Assembly: GCA_036874045.1 (NCBI GenBank)
Contig: CM072337.1
Span: forward strand, 1,612,001 to 1,676,000
Reading direction: 5' to 3'
Length of the DNA: 64,000 nt
Source of the DNA: Cymodocea nodosa
Lineage: Eukaryota; Streptophyta; Magnoliopsida; Alismatales; Cymodoceaceae
Both the position numbers and the translations under genes were made by a program. Of this stretch, positions 11,985 through 24,440 are shown one piece after another. The notes below the pieces were generated by a model. The model was not told the DNA's origin, did no database searches, and worked only from the letters and a program-made list of their open reading frames with translations. Positions within the stretch are counted from its first letter, which is position 1, and each line of letters opens with the position of its first letter.

Positions 11985-14470
11985 TGATAAATGACATATA
12001 AAGATCTAATTTTATAACATATTAATTGATTAATGTAAGTAATTAATTCATTGATTAATTACATTTTGACTAAATACTTTAATTCATTAATTAAGAATTT
12101 CATTAAAAATTAATTCTATCATATGCATAAACATCTAAATTTCAATTTCCGTCAAATTCCTAAACGTGCTCGAACACTTGAATTTTAAATTCCATTTCCA
12201 TCAAATTTTGTAAAATTCAAATTTTGCCAATTTCAATTTCAATTTAAACAAAATTTATTTCAAACAATATAGTTAGGTGGTAGACAAAATAAAATATAGG
12301 TTTCACCGGCACTTCAAAAATGAGTTCTTCATTTACTAAATTTAATATTCATTTAATCTTTATAAATTTTCCTAAATTTGGAATTTCTCATTATAAACTA
12401 AGAATAAGTTATATCCCAAATGCTTGTCAATTAACCAACCAAAGTAGAATATATAGCAAACTCTCTAGGAATTTTTTTACTTATAAAAGGATTTGATAAT
12501 CATGTGTACCACGTATTTTTTTAAAAAAATTTTATTTACTTGCATAACGCACATTAAATCAAATGATTATTAATTAAGAAAGTAGGGTTAGTTAGTTAAT
12601 TAACAATGAACGATACAACATTAAAATGTAAAAATCCATCGACTGGAAAATATTGGAATACCGTGAGTGAAGCCGAAACTCCGAGGTGAATATCGATTAT
12701 GCTAAATATTGGTCGTTAAACAAGGTATATATCAATTAAACACACGTGCAAATTTCAGAATAATCCTGCAAAGCAAGGATTCAGAAATAGATTAACTTGT
12801 ATTTGCAACAAATTTAATACCAGAATTCAAATATCAAGAAATATTCATGAAATCTTAGTATTCCTTCATATTTATCAAACAGACAAGAAAAATAAATTGA
12901 TTTATTCCAAAAATCTCTTAAATACCAAAGAGAAAAATTTCCTAAAATAAACTTCCCATAAATTTGATTAATAATATTTTCCTACCTAAAACTCCCCTTA
13001 AACGTAATCAATAAGTTTTTCTAGTTGAAATTCCCCATGAAACCATGCCAGTAAAAATTTGGTATTTCGTTTAAACCAATGGTGCGCCAAAAATAAATCA
13101 AAGTTTTATTGAAAATAATTGTGCATGTTAGTTACAATTTCGATATGTTAACTTTGTAAAACTTTGTATCTAATGATGAATTTGGTATACCATTTATACC
13201 AATAGTTAATAGAAAATTAGAGAGTTCTTTTTTACATGATTTCGATATATTGATTTATATATCAGTATTTCAAATTTATTCAATAGAAAATGTAATAAAT
13301 CAGACAATAATCAATCAATCATCATATCTCTAAAGTCTTACATTCACAAGTACAAAATAAACAAATTAAATATCATGACAACAACTGATTTCACAATATG
13401 AAATTAAATATAATTTAATATCATTTAAGCATGGATTTTGGTACCTTTTAACTTTTGAACTAAAAAAATTAATCCTTAAATAATAAGGCTTTGTACCTTT
13501 TGATACCCAAATACAAGATTTTTGTTTCTTAACAAAAAAAAAACATATTTACTATTTACGCATGTTCTAATAAAACCATTTTCATAATATATATCATTGT
13601 AGCCATAATTTAAGTCAAATTTATCATGAAATCCTTTTTGAGAAGCAAGCAATATAGTCAATTCCTCAAAAATAATATGCAAGTTAGAATTCTTATTTTT
13701 CAACAAAGGAAATCGCATTTCCAATTCAATATTTTTATCATGTAATAAATCTTTTTCATTTTTAAGTCATCATAATCATGTAGAATTCTTTTACCTTCTA
13801 ATTTTAAATCTCTATAATTATCAAATAATCCATTCAAGACATTAAGCAATTCAAGACATATGTAGACATGAACTCTCTTCTATTGATTATGAACTTAAAT
13901 GATTATGACCTCTACTTTTCTTTAATCTAATAAATTTTGATATCAAGATCAATAACTTCATTAAAAAAATTAATAATGAATTTAATAGTGAAATTAATAG
14001 ATTAACTAAATATATGTAAATTTTGATGAATGGATGCAATTTCAATGCAAACTAAAAAATAATAAATGTACAAACCATGAAACACATGAGATTTAAAATA
14101 ATTCACTCTAAACTTAAGGTCTCATCCACTTCTTAAGATTTTTTTGCTTAAAAACATGTTTCTATACTCAAAATTTAATTTAACGGAATTTAGACTCTAT
14201 AGAATTTGACGAAAATAGAATTTGAAATTCAAGTAATTACACGCGTTCAAAAAATTTACAGAAATTAAAATTCAGATATTTATACACATGATAAAATTGA
14301 ACAGAATTAAAATTTATATATATTTTATGATAATAATATAATATAATTATCTATAATTAATTCATTGATTAAACACTTAATTAATAAATTAAAATAATTA
14401 CTTAATTATATTAATCAATTAATAAAATATATAATGATATAGTTAGATCTTTATATATCATTTATCAATA
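11985..14470. mobile_element. Element with long inverted arms (about 250-290 bp), non-autonomous
   Basis: The left arm (about 11985-12215) and right arm (about 14195-14470) match as inverted repeats. Shared anchors, in order, are TGATAAATGAYATATAAAGA, ATTAATTGATTAAT, TATCATRTGYATAAAYATCT and ACTTGAATTTYAAATTC. The intervening 2 kb is AT-rich. Its only notable frame is an 82-codon one (13724-13476, minus) with no family resemblance. The form suits a foldback or Mutator-like non-autonomous DNA transposon. I could not define exact ends or a target duplication. Confidence 0.6.
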
Positions 14471-15460
14471 ACCTTACGTCACAAATATTAATAACAAGTA
14501 CCATATTAAACCAAGGCCAAGGAAGATGACTCCCACCAAAACCAACATCATCTACAATTCTCGCAACTGAATTACAAGTACACCACTCCAATCTCTCATC
14601 ACCAAGCTTAAATTTCTGCATGCTTGTCACATGAATTAAACATCTTAGCTACGAAACATACCACATGAATTAAACATTCATAAACCAATTTCCATGAAAT
14701 TTTCACATCACAAGAAATTCCCATGTGAAAGAGAAATGCCCACATGCATCACAAGCCTACCCTACTTACGAGCCCAAAATCATTATCTACCGAATATAGC
14801 CATTGACAAAAGTAAACAATTCTCAGCAACGAAAGGGCAAACAAACATACGAAGAAAAACATCTTTGGGCCACACTCCTCTAGCTGCTTTCTCCTGTAAA
14901 AGTTGCAGTCTTCTCTTCCTTTTCCTTCGTCTTCTTCACCAACGACCCAAAACCCTCCTCCCCTACCACCATTCAATCGAACGACCCAAACACCCTTCAC
15001 ACGTGGGCTCGTCAGATACCACCTCCCACGTGATCGTCAAAGCTTGCACGCACCGTCATCGAACCCACGGACCATGAACAGGCTCCTCCAACAAACTCCA
15101 GAATTGATTTTTTGCTAAGTTTAGGATTAAAAGATTTTTTCCCCAAAATGAACTCTGGAATAAATGATTTCTTCAACTCTACAAAGAGACGAAATTTTAT
15201 TTCCGTTGGAAAAATTTTCCTCAAGTGCACAAATGGACGGAAATTATTTTCATTTTCGTCTACATAAACCCCTCTCAAGTTTTATATTAAATTTAAAGTT
15301 ATTTTAAGTCAATGCCTCATCGTTTACAAGTTTATCTTCCTCGCTTCAAAGTCTTCGTCAAGTTTTACGCTTTCCTTAGCAAGTTTTTCCCTCCTCCCCA
15401 TCTAAGGAATCATCACCATGACTCGGTGAGTTAAGTTTTACAATTAAAATAAACTTACGT
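14471..15460. other. Intergenic, no recognised gene
   Basis: Mixed composition, with a moderately GC-rich patch at 14870-15110 containing two ACGTG cores. Short frames on both strands lack family resemblance. The stretch 15120-15270 resembles the A/T-rich terminal region of a DNA transposon. Confidence 0.4.
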
Positions 15461-15463
15461 ACC

Positions 15464-16650
15464 TGACGCTTTTATAGACCGATGCTTCACTCCTTTTGAT
15501 GCTTGAGAATTTTCGAGAATTCACTACAAGGAATGCCTTCTGTGTAAATGCCTCAGAGAAGGGAATGCAGCTTAAAAGATGAGATTTGAGCACTGGGAAG
15601 CCTTTGTATAAGATCCTGAAACCTGGATGGGAAGTCTTAATGATTAGATGCAGTTTCCGATTTTCAGAGGATTGGTATGTTGTTTATCCAACACAGTCAA
15701 ATGAATCGGTATACCGATCACAATGAAACTTAACTTTACAAAATGAATTGACATGCTAATCTTGATTTCAATGAAACACAAAACCGATTCCATGAGAATG
15801 GGCTATCGTAAAACGACATCATCTAAATAAAGTCACCTAAAATATAACATGGAATGCAAGATTTAGTTTTGCGTAACGAAACATCGATGCAATGTTGAAC
15901 CATGTGCAATCAATTATGCAACAGATGGCAGAACCGTGGCCGCTATACGTAAATCAATCGAAGGTGAGGGAGAAAGGGATCAGAGGAGACTCACAGGAGG
16001 GTGTCCGCTTGTAGACTCTGGCCAAAAGAAAAGAAATCCAAACAGGAGTACGAGATCGGCAGAGAAGCACTGCAGGGTCGCCGGAGGAAGCCAACCGGTT
16101 GCGATGGGGAAGAGTTGTGGTGGGTCATTGAATGAGTGGGTGGGAGTGGAAATTTGGGTCGTGCGTGCTTGGACGGCGGAAGTCACCAGCGCTCAAGCGT
16201 GAAAAGGGAGGTTCCTTGCAAGGGTGGTTGGTGTGATGGCTGCTCAAAGGGGGCGGTCGCTCCGGGATCAATTGTTTGCTGGTTGATTGTGGAAGGGGAA
16301 TTTCTGTGGGGATGTGTGGTGAGGGGAGCTTGAAACGGGGGAGGTGAAGAGCAGGAGGAGTTGCAGTGGATGTCGCTGGATCTAGGTTTCCAGTGTCGAT
16401 CGCCGATCAATTGTCGGTGCCTTCAGCGTTGTCGAGGAAGCACATTTACAGGCGACCGCTCATCGAGGGTGGTTGGGGCTTGGGAGCAGGTCGGCGTGCG
16501 GGCGGACGGACGGACGGACGAGAGGGAGACGACGGAGAACTCCAGCCAAGCTACGCCGATGAGTGCCGGACTTTCGGGCGCGGGAAAGTATAAGTCCAGG
16601 CGAATGTGAAACCAGAAACCTTCGAGTGCGGTCACGAAAGGCGAAACTTA
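15464..16650 (-). other. GC-rich island with exon-like signals, product unknown
   Basis: The stretch 15930-16650 is sharply richer in G+C and CpG than its surroundings, like the first exons and promoters of the real genes here. On the minus strand a GTGAGT donor sits at about 15994. Beyond it, 15687-15464 is open in one frame for about 74 codons, ending at a strong donor (GTCAG followed by GTACGTAAG). Its predicted peptide includes ILYKGFPVLKSHLLSCIPF and later VVNSRKFSSIKRSEASVY. The basic, Ser-rich segment resembles a mitochondrial presequence. I do not recognise a family and found no convincing downstream exon. It may be the 5' end of a small or lineage-specific gene, or a remnant. Confidence 0.3.
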
Positions 16651-18369
16651 AATGATTTTGCAATTAATTAAAAAATAATAAAAGGAAAAAAAAAAAGGTA
16701 ACGAAATGGGAAAAATAAGAATGACAAACAACGGATAATATATTAAGTCAGAATTGATGATAAGAGAAAGAATAGTCCTAGAATACGTGATGTTGCTTTT
16801 TTATGTAAAGTTACTTTAGCTGTCTGACTTTGATTAGAATAATTCTACGTTAAAAATACGAAGATCACTTGTATATTTTATGTAATAACGAATCTCTTCA
16901 CTTAATCAATTAATTTCAAGTTAGTTGCCTACATCTAAATGTGGTACTAAAATTAAATATAATCTTTTGAGTTAAGTCTATATCTGTAATAATAATCTCA
17001 GAATAGTTGTTAAACATAAAAAAGTTGAAAGTTAGGAAATGTCTAAAGAAGGATTTGTACGAGGAAATAACATAAAATGAAGAGAAAATAAATGATGGAA
17101 AAAGTTTTCTCATTATTTATTGTATTTATGTCAATAAAAAATGAGAGGAGATTTTCTATTATTTTCTTTCGTATTAAAGAGAACGTTTCTTATCATTTCT
17201 TAACTCATTCATTTGAAAACAATGAGAAATGATATAGACTTATAATATAATAAATAATATATAATTATCAATATAATTATAATAAATTAAAATATAATAA
17301 TTACAATAATAAATAACATATTATAATTATAATACATTAAAATAATAACATTAACATGATATCAAGAAGTATGATTATAATAATAAATAAATAACAACAT
17401 ATTATAATTATAATAGATTAAAATAAAAAATAATGTTGAAAAATGATACTAGATTATAATACATTAAAATATAACAACATTAATGTTATAAGAATAAATA
17501 ATATATTAAGATATTCAAAAACTTAATAATATGTTAAATAAGTAACATTAATTCCAACACAACTTAATAATATTAAATAATACATTAACATATTATTTCT
17601 AAAAAAATTTAGATTATAATGAACAATGTTGTTTATGTTAATTACAAATATATTATTTCACATGTTAAATCTATATTTAATGAAATATTAATATATACTA
17701 TAATATTTAAAATATTATTTTCCAAATATAATATATTTTTTTAATTTATTATTTAAATTTTTAATTTCCTATCATTTTTATCAAGCTATTAGTAATTTTT
17801 GTCAATTTATTATTTAATTTTTAAAAAATTATTAAATAATATATTTTTTGTCATTGGACAAACGTCTCATTTTTTACTTTTCGATCATTTCCTCTTACGC
17901 ACAAATAACTTTATATTTATTATCATGTTCTACAATTTTCATTTTTCATCATGTTCTATCATTTCATTTTTCAACAAGAAATATGTACAAATGGATCCTA
18001 AAGATAGTCCTATGTTGAAAATATAAAGAGAATTAGTATGATTCACTTGAAAAGTAAAGTAAATGATTTTGCTGTAAATGCTAGCATTTAACATTTTTTG
18101 ATATTATCATTCTCATATCCTTCTATCAATGTACTGACCATTGTACCTTTAAACTCCATTACTTTGACCAAAACATGTAATAATTTTTTTTAACATACAA
18201 ATTTAACAAATTACATTTTCTTTTATTTTTTTCCTTTTTTTTTTTTCTCTCTTACCTTCCGTTACTTTCAGACCTTCTAATTTGAAAAAGAAGATGACTT
18301 TACTTTCTTTTATAAAACTTTCTCTAGAAATTGATGATAAAAAGTTACATAAACTTTCCGTCACTTTTT
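16651..18369. other. AT-rich intergenic DNA
   Basis: Very AT-rich, especially 17220-17830, with loose repeats of the form AATAATAAATAACATATTATAA. The block 17090-17200 has a GAAAAAGTTTTCTCAT..AATGAGAGGAGATTTTC pattern reminiscent of a small inverted-repeat transposon. No gene recognised. Plastid-like sequence begins near the right side, but its exact left boundary cannot be set by eye. Confidence 0.45.
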
Positions 18370-18469
18370 TTTGTGCACATACCTCTTCTTAGAGTATTGT
18401 ACATAGTGTAGAGGAATCATATGAGATGAAAATCTAACGTACAATTCTAAAATAGAGATTCTTTAAATA

Positions 18470-18724
18470 GAATGATCAGCCATAACAAATGTTAGTTCAA
18501 ATTGAAGAAAATTATGTGAAAGCTTTACAAAATTATTATGAAGCTACATAATTAGAAATTGATACCTATGATTGAAGTTATATACTCTATAACATAAGAC
18601 TCATACACACACGCAACGAGAAACATACAAAGTCTTTGGAAAATTATTTTCGAGCACTAGAGCGAAATTCATTCTTGCCACAAGCTTTTAATAATATGGT
18701 TGTATGGTTGTGACCGGTCAATAT
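18470..18724 (+). pseudogene. ycf3: Plastid ycf3 exon 2 (nuclear copy)
   Basis: Translation with frame changes gives ENYVKALQNYYEAT, LEIDTYD, SYILYNI and then LPQAFNNM, matching the photosystem I assembly factor Ycf3 (TPR protein) exon 2. It carries internal stops (for example TGA after TYD) and a tandem 8-bp duplication ATGGTTGT near 18697-18712 that shifts the frame. It stops exactly at the group II intron start. Confidence 0.9.
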
Positions 18725-19453
18725 GTGCAACTATCTCCACTATAGAAAGAAGAAAAAAAAGATAAAATTAACTAGTAAATACTAGAATAGAAAAAAAAAA
18801 GGCTTTCTACGTATGCATCATCCAAAGCAACAATTTTTATAAGCTATAGCAAGAAAAAGACTTCGTGGAAACAAAAAGACATGGGTACGGCTTATATATT
18901 TTTATTCTATAGATAAAAGATCGAAGAATCACCATAAAGATCAATTACTTTTGGATCGATATAATAAGAACTGCTTACTTATCTCTTAATACGAGAGTTA
19001 GCAATCAACTTATGTAATAGAGTTGATCTACTAAGGTATTAAGCAGCGGTGTAGCATCAAATCTCAAAGATAGTAAGTTTTTTTCTTATGTAATAAAGTA
19101 TTTTTCAAAAGTTTTATATGAATTTCATCTATGAAATCAAGATAGTTACCTTTCATAAAATCATAATTAAAATTCTAATAATAAATATCTAAGTAGATCC
19201 TTATGTTTTATTCTTCTGAAGTGTAGGTGGGAGAAAAGAGAAAGTTGATTTATTGATTAAAATTAGAGTTTAAAACTTATGTAATTAACTTCTTCTAGTT
19301 AACCCAAGAAAATATGAAATAGATTTCTGAAGAATGTAATTCAATTAGATAAGGTAGATTATAGGGATGCCAAAAGAATTGATTTACGAACCACATGAGA
19401 CAGGAAACTCTCAAGTTCGATTCTAAGTAAAGGGATTTACTTACCTATTCCAA

Positions 19454-19606
19454 CTAAGGAGAACAAACCACTTGCTGGGGGGATTCTGAATTTGCAGAGA
19501 CTTGGTCCATTCAAGCTATTAAGTATTGGAAACAAGCTATAGTGCTTACTCAAGTAATTATATTAAAGCACATAATTGGTTGAAGATCATAGGTCGTCTT
19601 GAAGAG
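19454..19606 (+). pseudogene. ycf3: Plastid ycf3 exon 3 (nuclear copy)
   Basis: Reads [20 protein letters not shown], then [11 protein letters not shown], and after a one-base shift [16 protein letters not shown]. This matches the Ycf3 C-terminus, where plastid versions have [20 protein letters not shown] and NYIEAQNWLKITRRFE. It is not translatable as one frame. Confidence 0.93.
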
Positions 19607-20306
19607 ACTACTCCCTTTTTTAATTTGGTGGATACATTCATTAAATAAAGGGTATCATTCGTCTTGGAAGATCCAATCAATAAATTTCATTATATATTTT
19701 GTTAAAAGTATTCTATTTTGTAGAGTATTTTATAAGAATAAATGATATACAATAGAGAATGAATATAGCTAATAAAACTAATAAAAGATACCTGCTTTTT
19801 AATGTAATGACTAAATATAGATATCAAAGTAATGACTAAATTCAATATAGATATTCAAATGTATCTTATTAATTGTTAATGAATGATCTTGTAATTTCTA
19901 ATATCCTAATAGGATATTATGTTGCATGAAAGTTAATTAAGATAGTCATTTATACACTACTTTTATGAATACACTAGACTAAGTTGCGTAATAAAATCAT
20001 AAATCATTTTTTCATCACGCCATGAAAGAGTTTTAAAAAATTAAAATAAAAAAACGATCCGTTGGGCACCCAATCGCTATGTTATAATAGATCCGAATAT
20101 TCGACCCAAATCAACTTAAATACAATAATCATTCTAGTGAATAACTAAAAAAAGCATAGATGGGAAATAGAAAAGAATAACTAAAAAAACACAGATGAGA
20201 TATAGGAAAGAAGGAAACTGATCATAAATATCTATCTTTCGTAGGTTTACTAAAAACTTGACTATTGGCAGGCCTCTTTGTATGTATTGTCTTCAAAGAG
20301 GACTCA

Positions 20307-20409
20307 ATGATTGTTCGTTCGCCAAAACTAGAGTGAAAATTGTAGTGAATAGAGATCTGTAAAAATGCCTTTTGAGGAATAGACTGAACCAGGTCATTTC
20401 TCAAAAATG
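20307..20409 (+). pseudogene. psaA: Plastid psaA start (nuclear copy)
   Basis: ATG at 20307 begins MIVRSPKLE. With frame corrections it continues through FEEW and PGHFS-like segments, the N-terminus of photosystem I P700 apoprotein A1. Preceding bases resemble the psaA leader. Stops and shifts occur within 35 codons and the copy breaks off at about 20409. Confidence 0.9.
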
Positions 20410-20727
20410 ATAATGCATGTTATGTGGATCTGAAACTTACATGCTGAATAATCAAAGGTTCCTCACATAAATAAAATATCAAACAATAGAATGTTAGAAA
20501 GTTTTGATTTAAAATATAAAAATTTATTAATTATATAGATGTAAAGGAATTGACGAGTAATTCATGCGCCCCATGATTCGATTACCGTGCACCTCAAATG
20601 TTTATTCATTCTGAATGCATGACGAACAATTATAATGTTCCCGATTATTGAAACAGGAAATCGGATGATGATCCACCAAATAAGCCAGGTACGTAGGCTC
20701 TTCTCTTGTCCTAGGATGGAGACAAAT

Positions 20728-23700
20728 TTATTGTTTTTCAGCTTGTTCTTTCTTCTCCAAGTATCTAGTTGAAAATAACAAGCATTTCAGTTGGCATGTG
20801 ATATTGATCTCGATCCTTTAATAATAATGAAAATGGAAGCGAGGACGATAGCGCACTTACCCTTGACCTTTTGACCATCGCTGTAGCTGATAGAGCTGAA
20901 CTGTTTCATTTGATGCATGACACGCAAGGAGCAGATAATTGCGTGGCTGCACCATCCAAGCAAATCTCATGAATAGTCCAGAGTAAACGCACATTGCTGC
21001 ATGATCAAATAGAGAGAACTGAAGATTGAGGTCGAATATTCGCTTAGCAATAATAATTAGTTATATTTTTCTAATCTAACAAGATCCTTTACCAGCAGTC
21101 ATGTTGCCAGATATCATATCAGGCGGCTTCTGAGTATCCACCAATCCCTGGGAATTGTCCATCAGGTAAAGCTATTAACCATTGGTACTATGATATCTTT
21201 CATACATATTACACTAGTATTTTTTAAAGCTACACAACATCCGACTACCGTGCAACTTATAAAGCTTTAGTATGTTAAGTAATCGGCTAACTGTATATAT
21301 TTTTTTGCAGTTATAAACACACATTCAACAACATTCTGTCAAAGACATGATTGCGTGAAATTGAGTGTGAATATTTCCTAGGTGCAACCTAATGAAATGC
21401 AAAAATTAAACGTGAAAAGTTTTCATAATTTACAAATATTTGAAATGCTCTGTTACAACCTCGATTCAAACTACCACTGACAGAAGAAAAATTTTAGTCC
21501 ATTCTTTTCATTGTTTTGATATTGGGTAAACTAAACAAATTCTCTGATTGAAGAAACCCAATAGCGAAAATACATCTTGCAAAAAAAAGGCAACAAATGC
21601 ATACGGATCATACATGTATAATTGCTGTGGTACCAAGATGCCTATGCTTGGGCTATCATATTGCTTATTTGATGGTTGAAATAAATGAAACACGGTTGCC
21701 TTCTATAGCATACAGATACCAAAATTTTATACATACATTTCATTCCTCGTCTTCTAATCGTTCATTATAAGGGAGGTAAGTCTTCTTCCCTGACTTCTTT
21801 TGAGAAGCAGGAAACAAAAAAAACCTTAATAATGAGGGAACTCAAGGGGCATACACGAGCAATAAGCAAACCAGGAATAAAGCAAAGTATGAAAAGAGGG
21901 GTTTGAGAAAGAAAATAAAAACAAACCTAAAAAAACAAGCTGCCCAAAGAGAGAAAAGGACCCCAACAAAGGCAAAAAAGAAAGCCATCAGAGAGCAAAA
22001 AAGGGGTCAAGCAAGTAAAAATTGCCTCATCTGAGAACATCCTCTTGTCTCTCTAGCTATCGGACAGTCCACTCATTCTATCATCGTAGCCTTGATATAC
22101 TTTAAATCATGGGTCAGTTTGTGGAAAATCCAATGTTTTCTATCCAACCACTTCCACCACTAGATAACACGAGGAATGCAGTGATAAAGCTTTACCCTTA
22201 ATCTCTAGGTTCTGCATTTTTGGGAGAGGACCCAAAACCTGAGATATCCATCTTTGGGCGAGGACCCAGCAGATCCAAATAAACTTGACTGCCAGTCGCT
22301 TGACTCAACCATAAATTAAGATGTAGTAAGAATGACTTGACAGTAAAGGTTCCATCCTTCATCCAACACCATACCTACAAGAGCAGTTCTAGAAGAATGG
22401 AAGAGAGATGGAAGCCAAATGACATAGAAAGAATCTATGTCAATCAGATTTCTTCTAAAATGGGCATTCAATCTCTACCTCAGAACACCCAAAACTCTCA
22501 GCAATACTTGCTCAAGTAGAAGATGTCATAGAGAATATTATCGGAAACAGCAAGGGTGGAGAGTGGCGTAAGGCACACTCAAGTGGAATAACACTCACCT
22601 GGGTGCAACCAAAGTCCCCATCGTCATGGTGGAACTCTTTCATCATGTGCATGAGGTCAATCTTGATCACGTTCCAAAACCTCTGCAAGAACAGAATCAG
22701 GACGCCATCTAGACCTGGCACCTTATCACTAGCCAAAGAAGAACGTTTTTTGTACTTCCTCCTCGTAGAACTCAGCCTCTTTCCTGACTTTAGGAAACTT
22801 GTCTAGACCTGGCACCTTATCACTAGCCAAAGAAGAACGTTTTTTGTACTTCCTCCTCGTAGAACTCAGCCTCTTTCCTGACTTTAGGAAACTTGCCTTC
22901 ATGAATGACTTTGAATTGCCACTTGTTCATCAATTATGAAGGATCGATAATGGTAGAACTTTGTAATATTTTCAAATCCTAAATGGAACTCATTGTATGG
23001 ATCAATTTTTCAAAAGATATTAGAAGCTACAGAATTGTCACGATATAAATTGTTTGTTTTAGCAGTTCTTAGGATGGAAACGATAAGCAGTTGAGCATAA
23101 CATTGGTTGAGGTAGATTAAGTACGCATCTGCTGGTATAGTTGCAATGAATTAGATGAATGAGAAACGATCGATATGCTCTTTGGTTCTCCAAATTGTTC
23201 AAAATGATGATATATTTCATTCAGTCATTGTTTAGGAACAAACAAATAGGAGAGTTGTAAGCTGTGGCAATCATCAAAAATAGGTTATAAGGGTTAATTT
23301 TGGTGGTGAAGCTCAGTATATGTAGTCTAGGTATAAAGATTCTGGTATAGAGCAAGAGGTGCTGCAGAGAAAAGAAGGATAATAATATTACTGACATTCT
23401 ATGATGGATCAACAAATTTTAGTGAATTAAAAGAGAAGATAGTGAGCTAGGTTCTGTATCTTTTCATGTTAAGCATCCAATATTTTAGAAACTTTTTCAC
23501 AAATTATATTATTATTATTTCAACGAGCAAGGAATATAGTTAATCAATGTCAGTGTGCAACTCTTTTTCCAGGTGGGATGGGAAGGTGGAAGTGCACTTG
23601 TTTCAGAGAAAGGAAGACTTCAACGTGAGAGATAAAATCTGGAGACATAGCAGAAAGAAAATGGAGTTGACCCATGACTATGTCACGCAAGACAGACATG

Positions 23701-24170
23701 TAACAAAGAACATTCTCATATTCTGTTCTCTCTACGTGAAACCTACCTAACAGAAACATGAGTCAATGATATAGAACATAGCCCTATTGTAAAATTTGAC
23801 TCCAGAAATCAAAGCAGATTAGATGTTAGCCAGGGATATCATCATCCATAACTAATAATACAAGTACAAAACTGAAAACACACGCAAAGCTGTAAACACA
23901 GATATGCCGATACTATACCGGTTGTTGATGAGTATTCAACAATCAAAGAATATGCTACCAAGAAATTGTATGTAGGAATAGCATACGAGTTATGCAATTA
24001 ATAAACTATTCTCCTCTTATGCAAAACTGACTTAGGGAGGCAGATATAAACCAAGGCAAGCTTGTAAGTCATACCGCAACGACAAATCCCCAGTTGGCAA
24101 TAGGTCCCCAAAAATGAGTGGTTTTAGGACCAACTGGACTGTTCAAGAAAGTACGGAATGCTGATGCCAT
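20728..24170 (-). CDS. MPC1: Mitochondrial pyruvate carrier 1
   Basis: A subunit of the inner mitochondrial membrane carrier that brings pyruvate into the matrix. Four coding exons: 24170-24075, 21147-21093, 20996-20861 and 20764-20728, giving 107 residues, the usual length. Phases fit exactly and all junctions are GT..AG. The protein opens [20 protein letters not shown], with WGPIANWGF next. It continues with [50 protein letters not shown] and a charged tail [12 protein letters not shown]. These are the UPF0041/MPC hallmarks, including the [12 protein letters not shown]-terminal block and the QPRN..LLACH helix. Coding intron 1 is 2.9 kb and contains a LINE fragment and a tandem duplication; the others are short. 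Nothing suggests loss of function. Confidence 0.95.
22020..22930 (-). mobile_element. L1-type LINE fragment in MPC1 intron
   Basis: The minus strand reads [20 protein letters not shown], then [17 protein letters not shown], corresponding to the SGDKAPGPDGF..FFQRFW region of plant L1 reverse transcriptase. Farther along (about 22330-22100) [12 protein letters not shown] resembles the C-terminal zinc-knuckle region. Much of the RT between them is missing. It is inserted in the sense direction of MPC1, in its first coding intron. Confidence 0.8.
22708..22895. repeat. Perfect 94-bp tandem duplication
   Basis: The 94 bases at 22708-22801, starting TCTAGACCTGGCACC and ending GGAAACTTG, are immediately repeated at 22802-22895. 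I detected no differences. The duplication lies inside the LINE fragment and is far younger than the surrounding decay. Confidence 0.95.
22931..24068. other. MPC1 intron 1, remainder
   Basis: Intronic sequence without recognisable domains. The 67- and 69-codon frames around 23547-23759 on both strands have no family resemblance. Confidence 0.5.
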
Positions 24171-24189
24171 TTTCTGCCAGATCTCCAAC

Positions 24190-24440
24190 CTGAATGATAG
24201 CGAAGCAGAGGCATGAATATCACATAAAATAAAACATAATTCCAATCCACAAAATTTCGCTTTTTTCATGATTCAACCAGACAGATCCTCCCTCTCCACG
24301 CGCGGCCGCCTACTGCCGGCAGCAAGACTCACCTGCGAACACCGCTGCAAGATTCCGCCCTTTGCGCGATCGCGGAATCCCTTCTCCCTTCACGGTACAG
24401 AGCGCACAGTGAGGGTCGGGTGAGTTTGGCCTTAGGAGAG
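24190..24440 (-). promoter_or_regulatory. MPC1 5' UTR exon, UTR intron and GC-rich promoter
   Basis: A donor GCAG/GTGAGT at 24333/24332 and an acceptor TTCAG at 24191-24190 define a 5' UTR intron of about 143 nt. The second UTR piece, 24189-24171, leads straight to the ATG. The untranslated first exon lies upstream in a CpG-rich island at about 24300-24560, probably beginning between 24380 and 24440; the exact start is unknown. The GC island contrasts with the AT-rich flanks and suggests an unmethylated, active promoter. Confidence 0.65.

Larger units (their letters stand above)
18370..20410 (+). other. Nuclear plastid DNA insertion (ycf3-psaA region)
   Basis: A colinear, diverged copy of about 2 kb of chloroplast genome. 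In order: the 3' end of ycf3 intron 1 with a group II domain V-like hairpin (about 18412-18452), ycf3 exon 2, intron 2 beginning GTGCAACTATCTCCAC and ending with a second domain V-like segment (about 19388-19425), exon 3, a spacer of about 700 bp, and the start of psaA. The gene order and same-strand arrangement are those of angiosperm plastomes. Stops, indels and substitutions run throughout, so it is an old non-functional transfer. The right end is abrupt near 20410; the left end is uncertain. Confidence 0.92.

Noticed and set aside
13476..13724. An 82-codon minus-strand frame as a small gene
   Set aside because: It lies in the core of an inverted-arm element, is AT-rich and matches no family I know. 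It is kept only as a note in that element.
18470..20409. ycf3 and psaA as functional genes or as sign of a plastid genome
   Set aside because: Internal stops, frameshifts and a truncated psaA, with nuclear genes on both sides.
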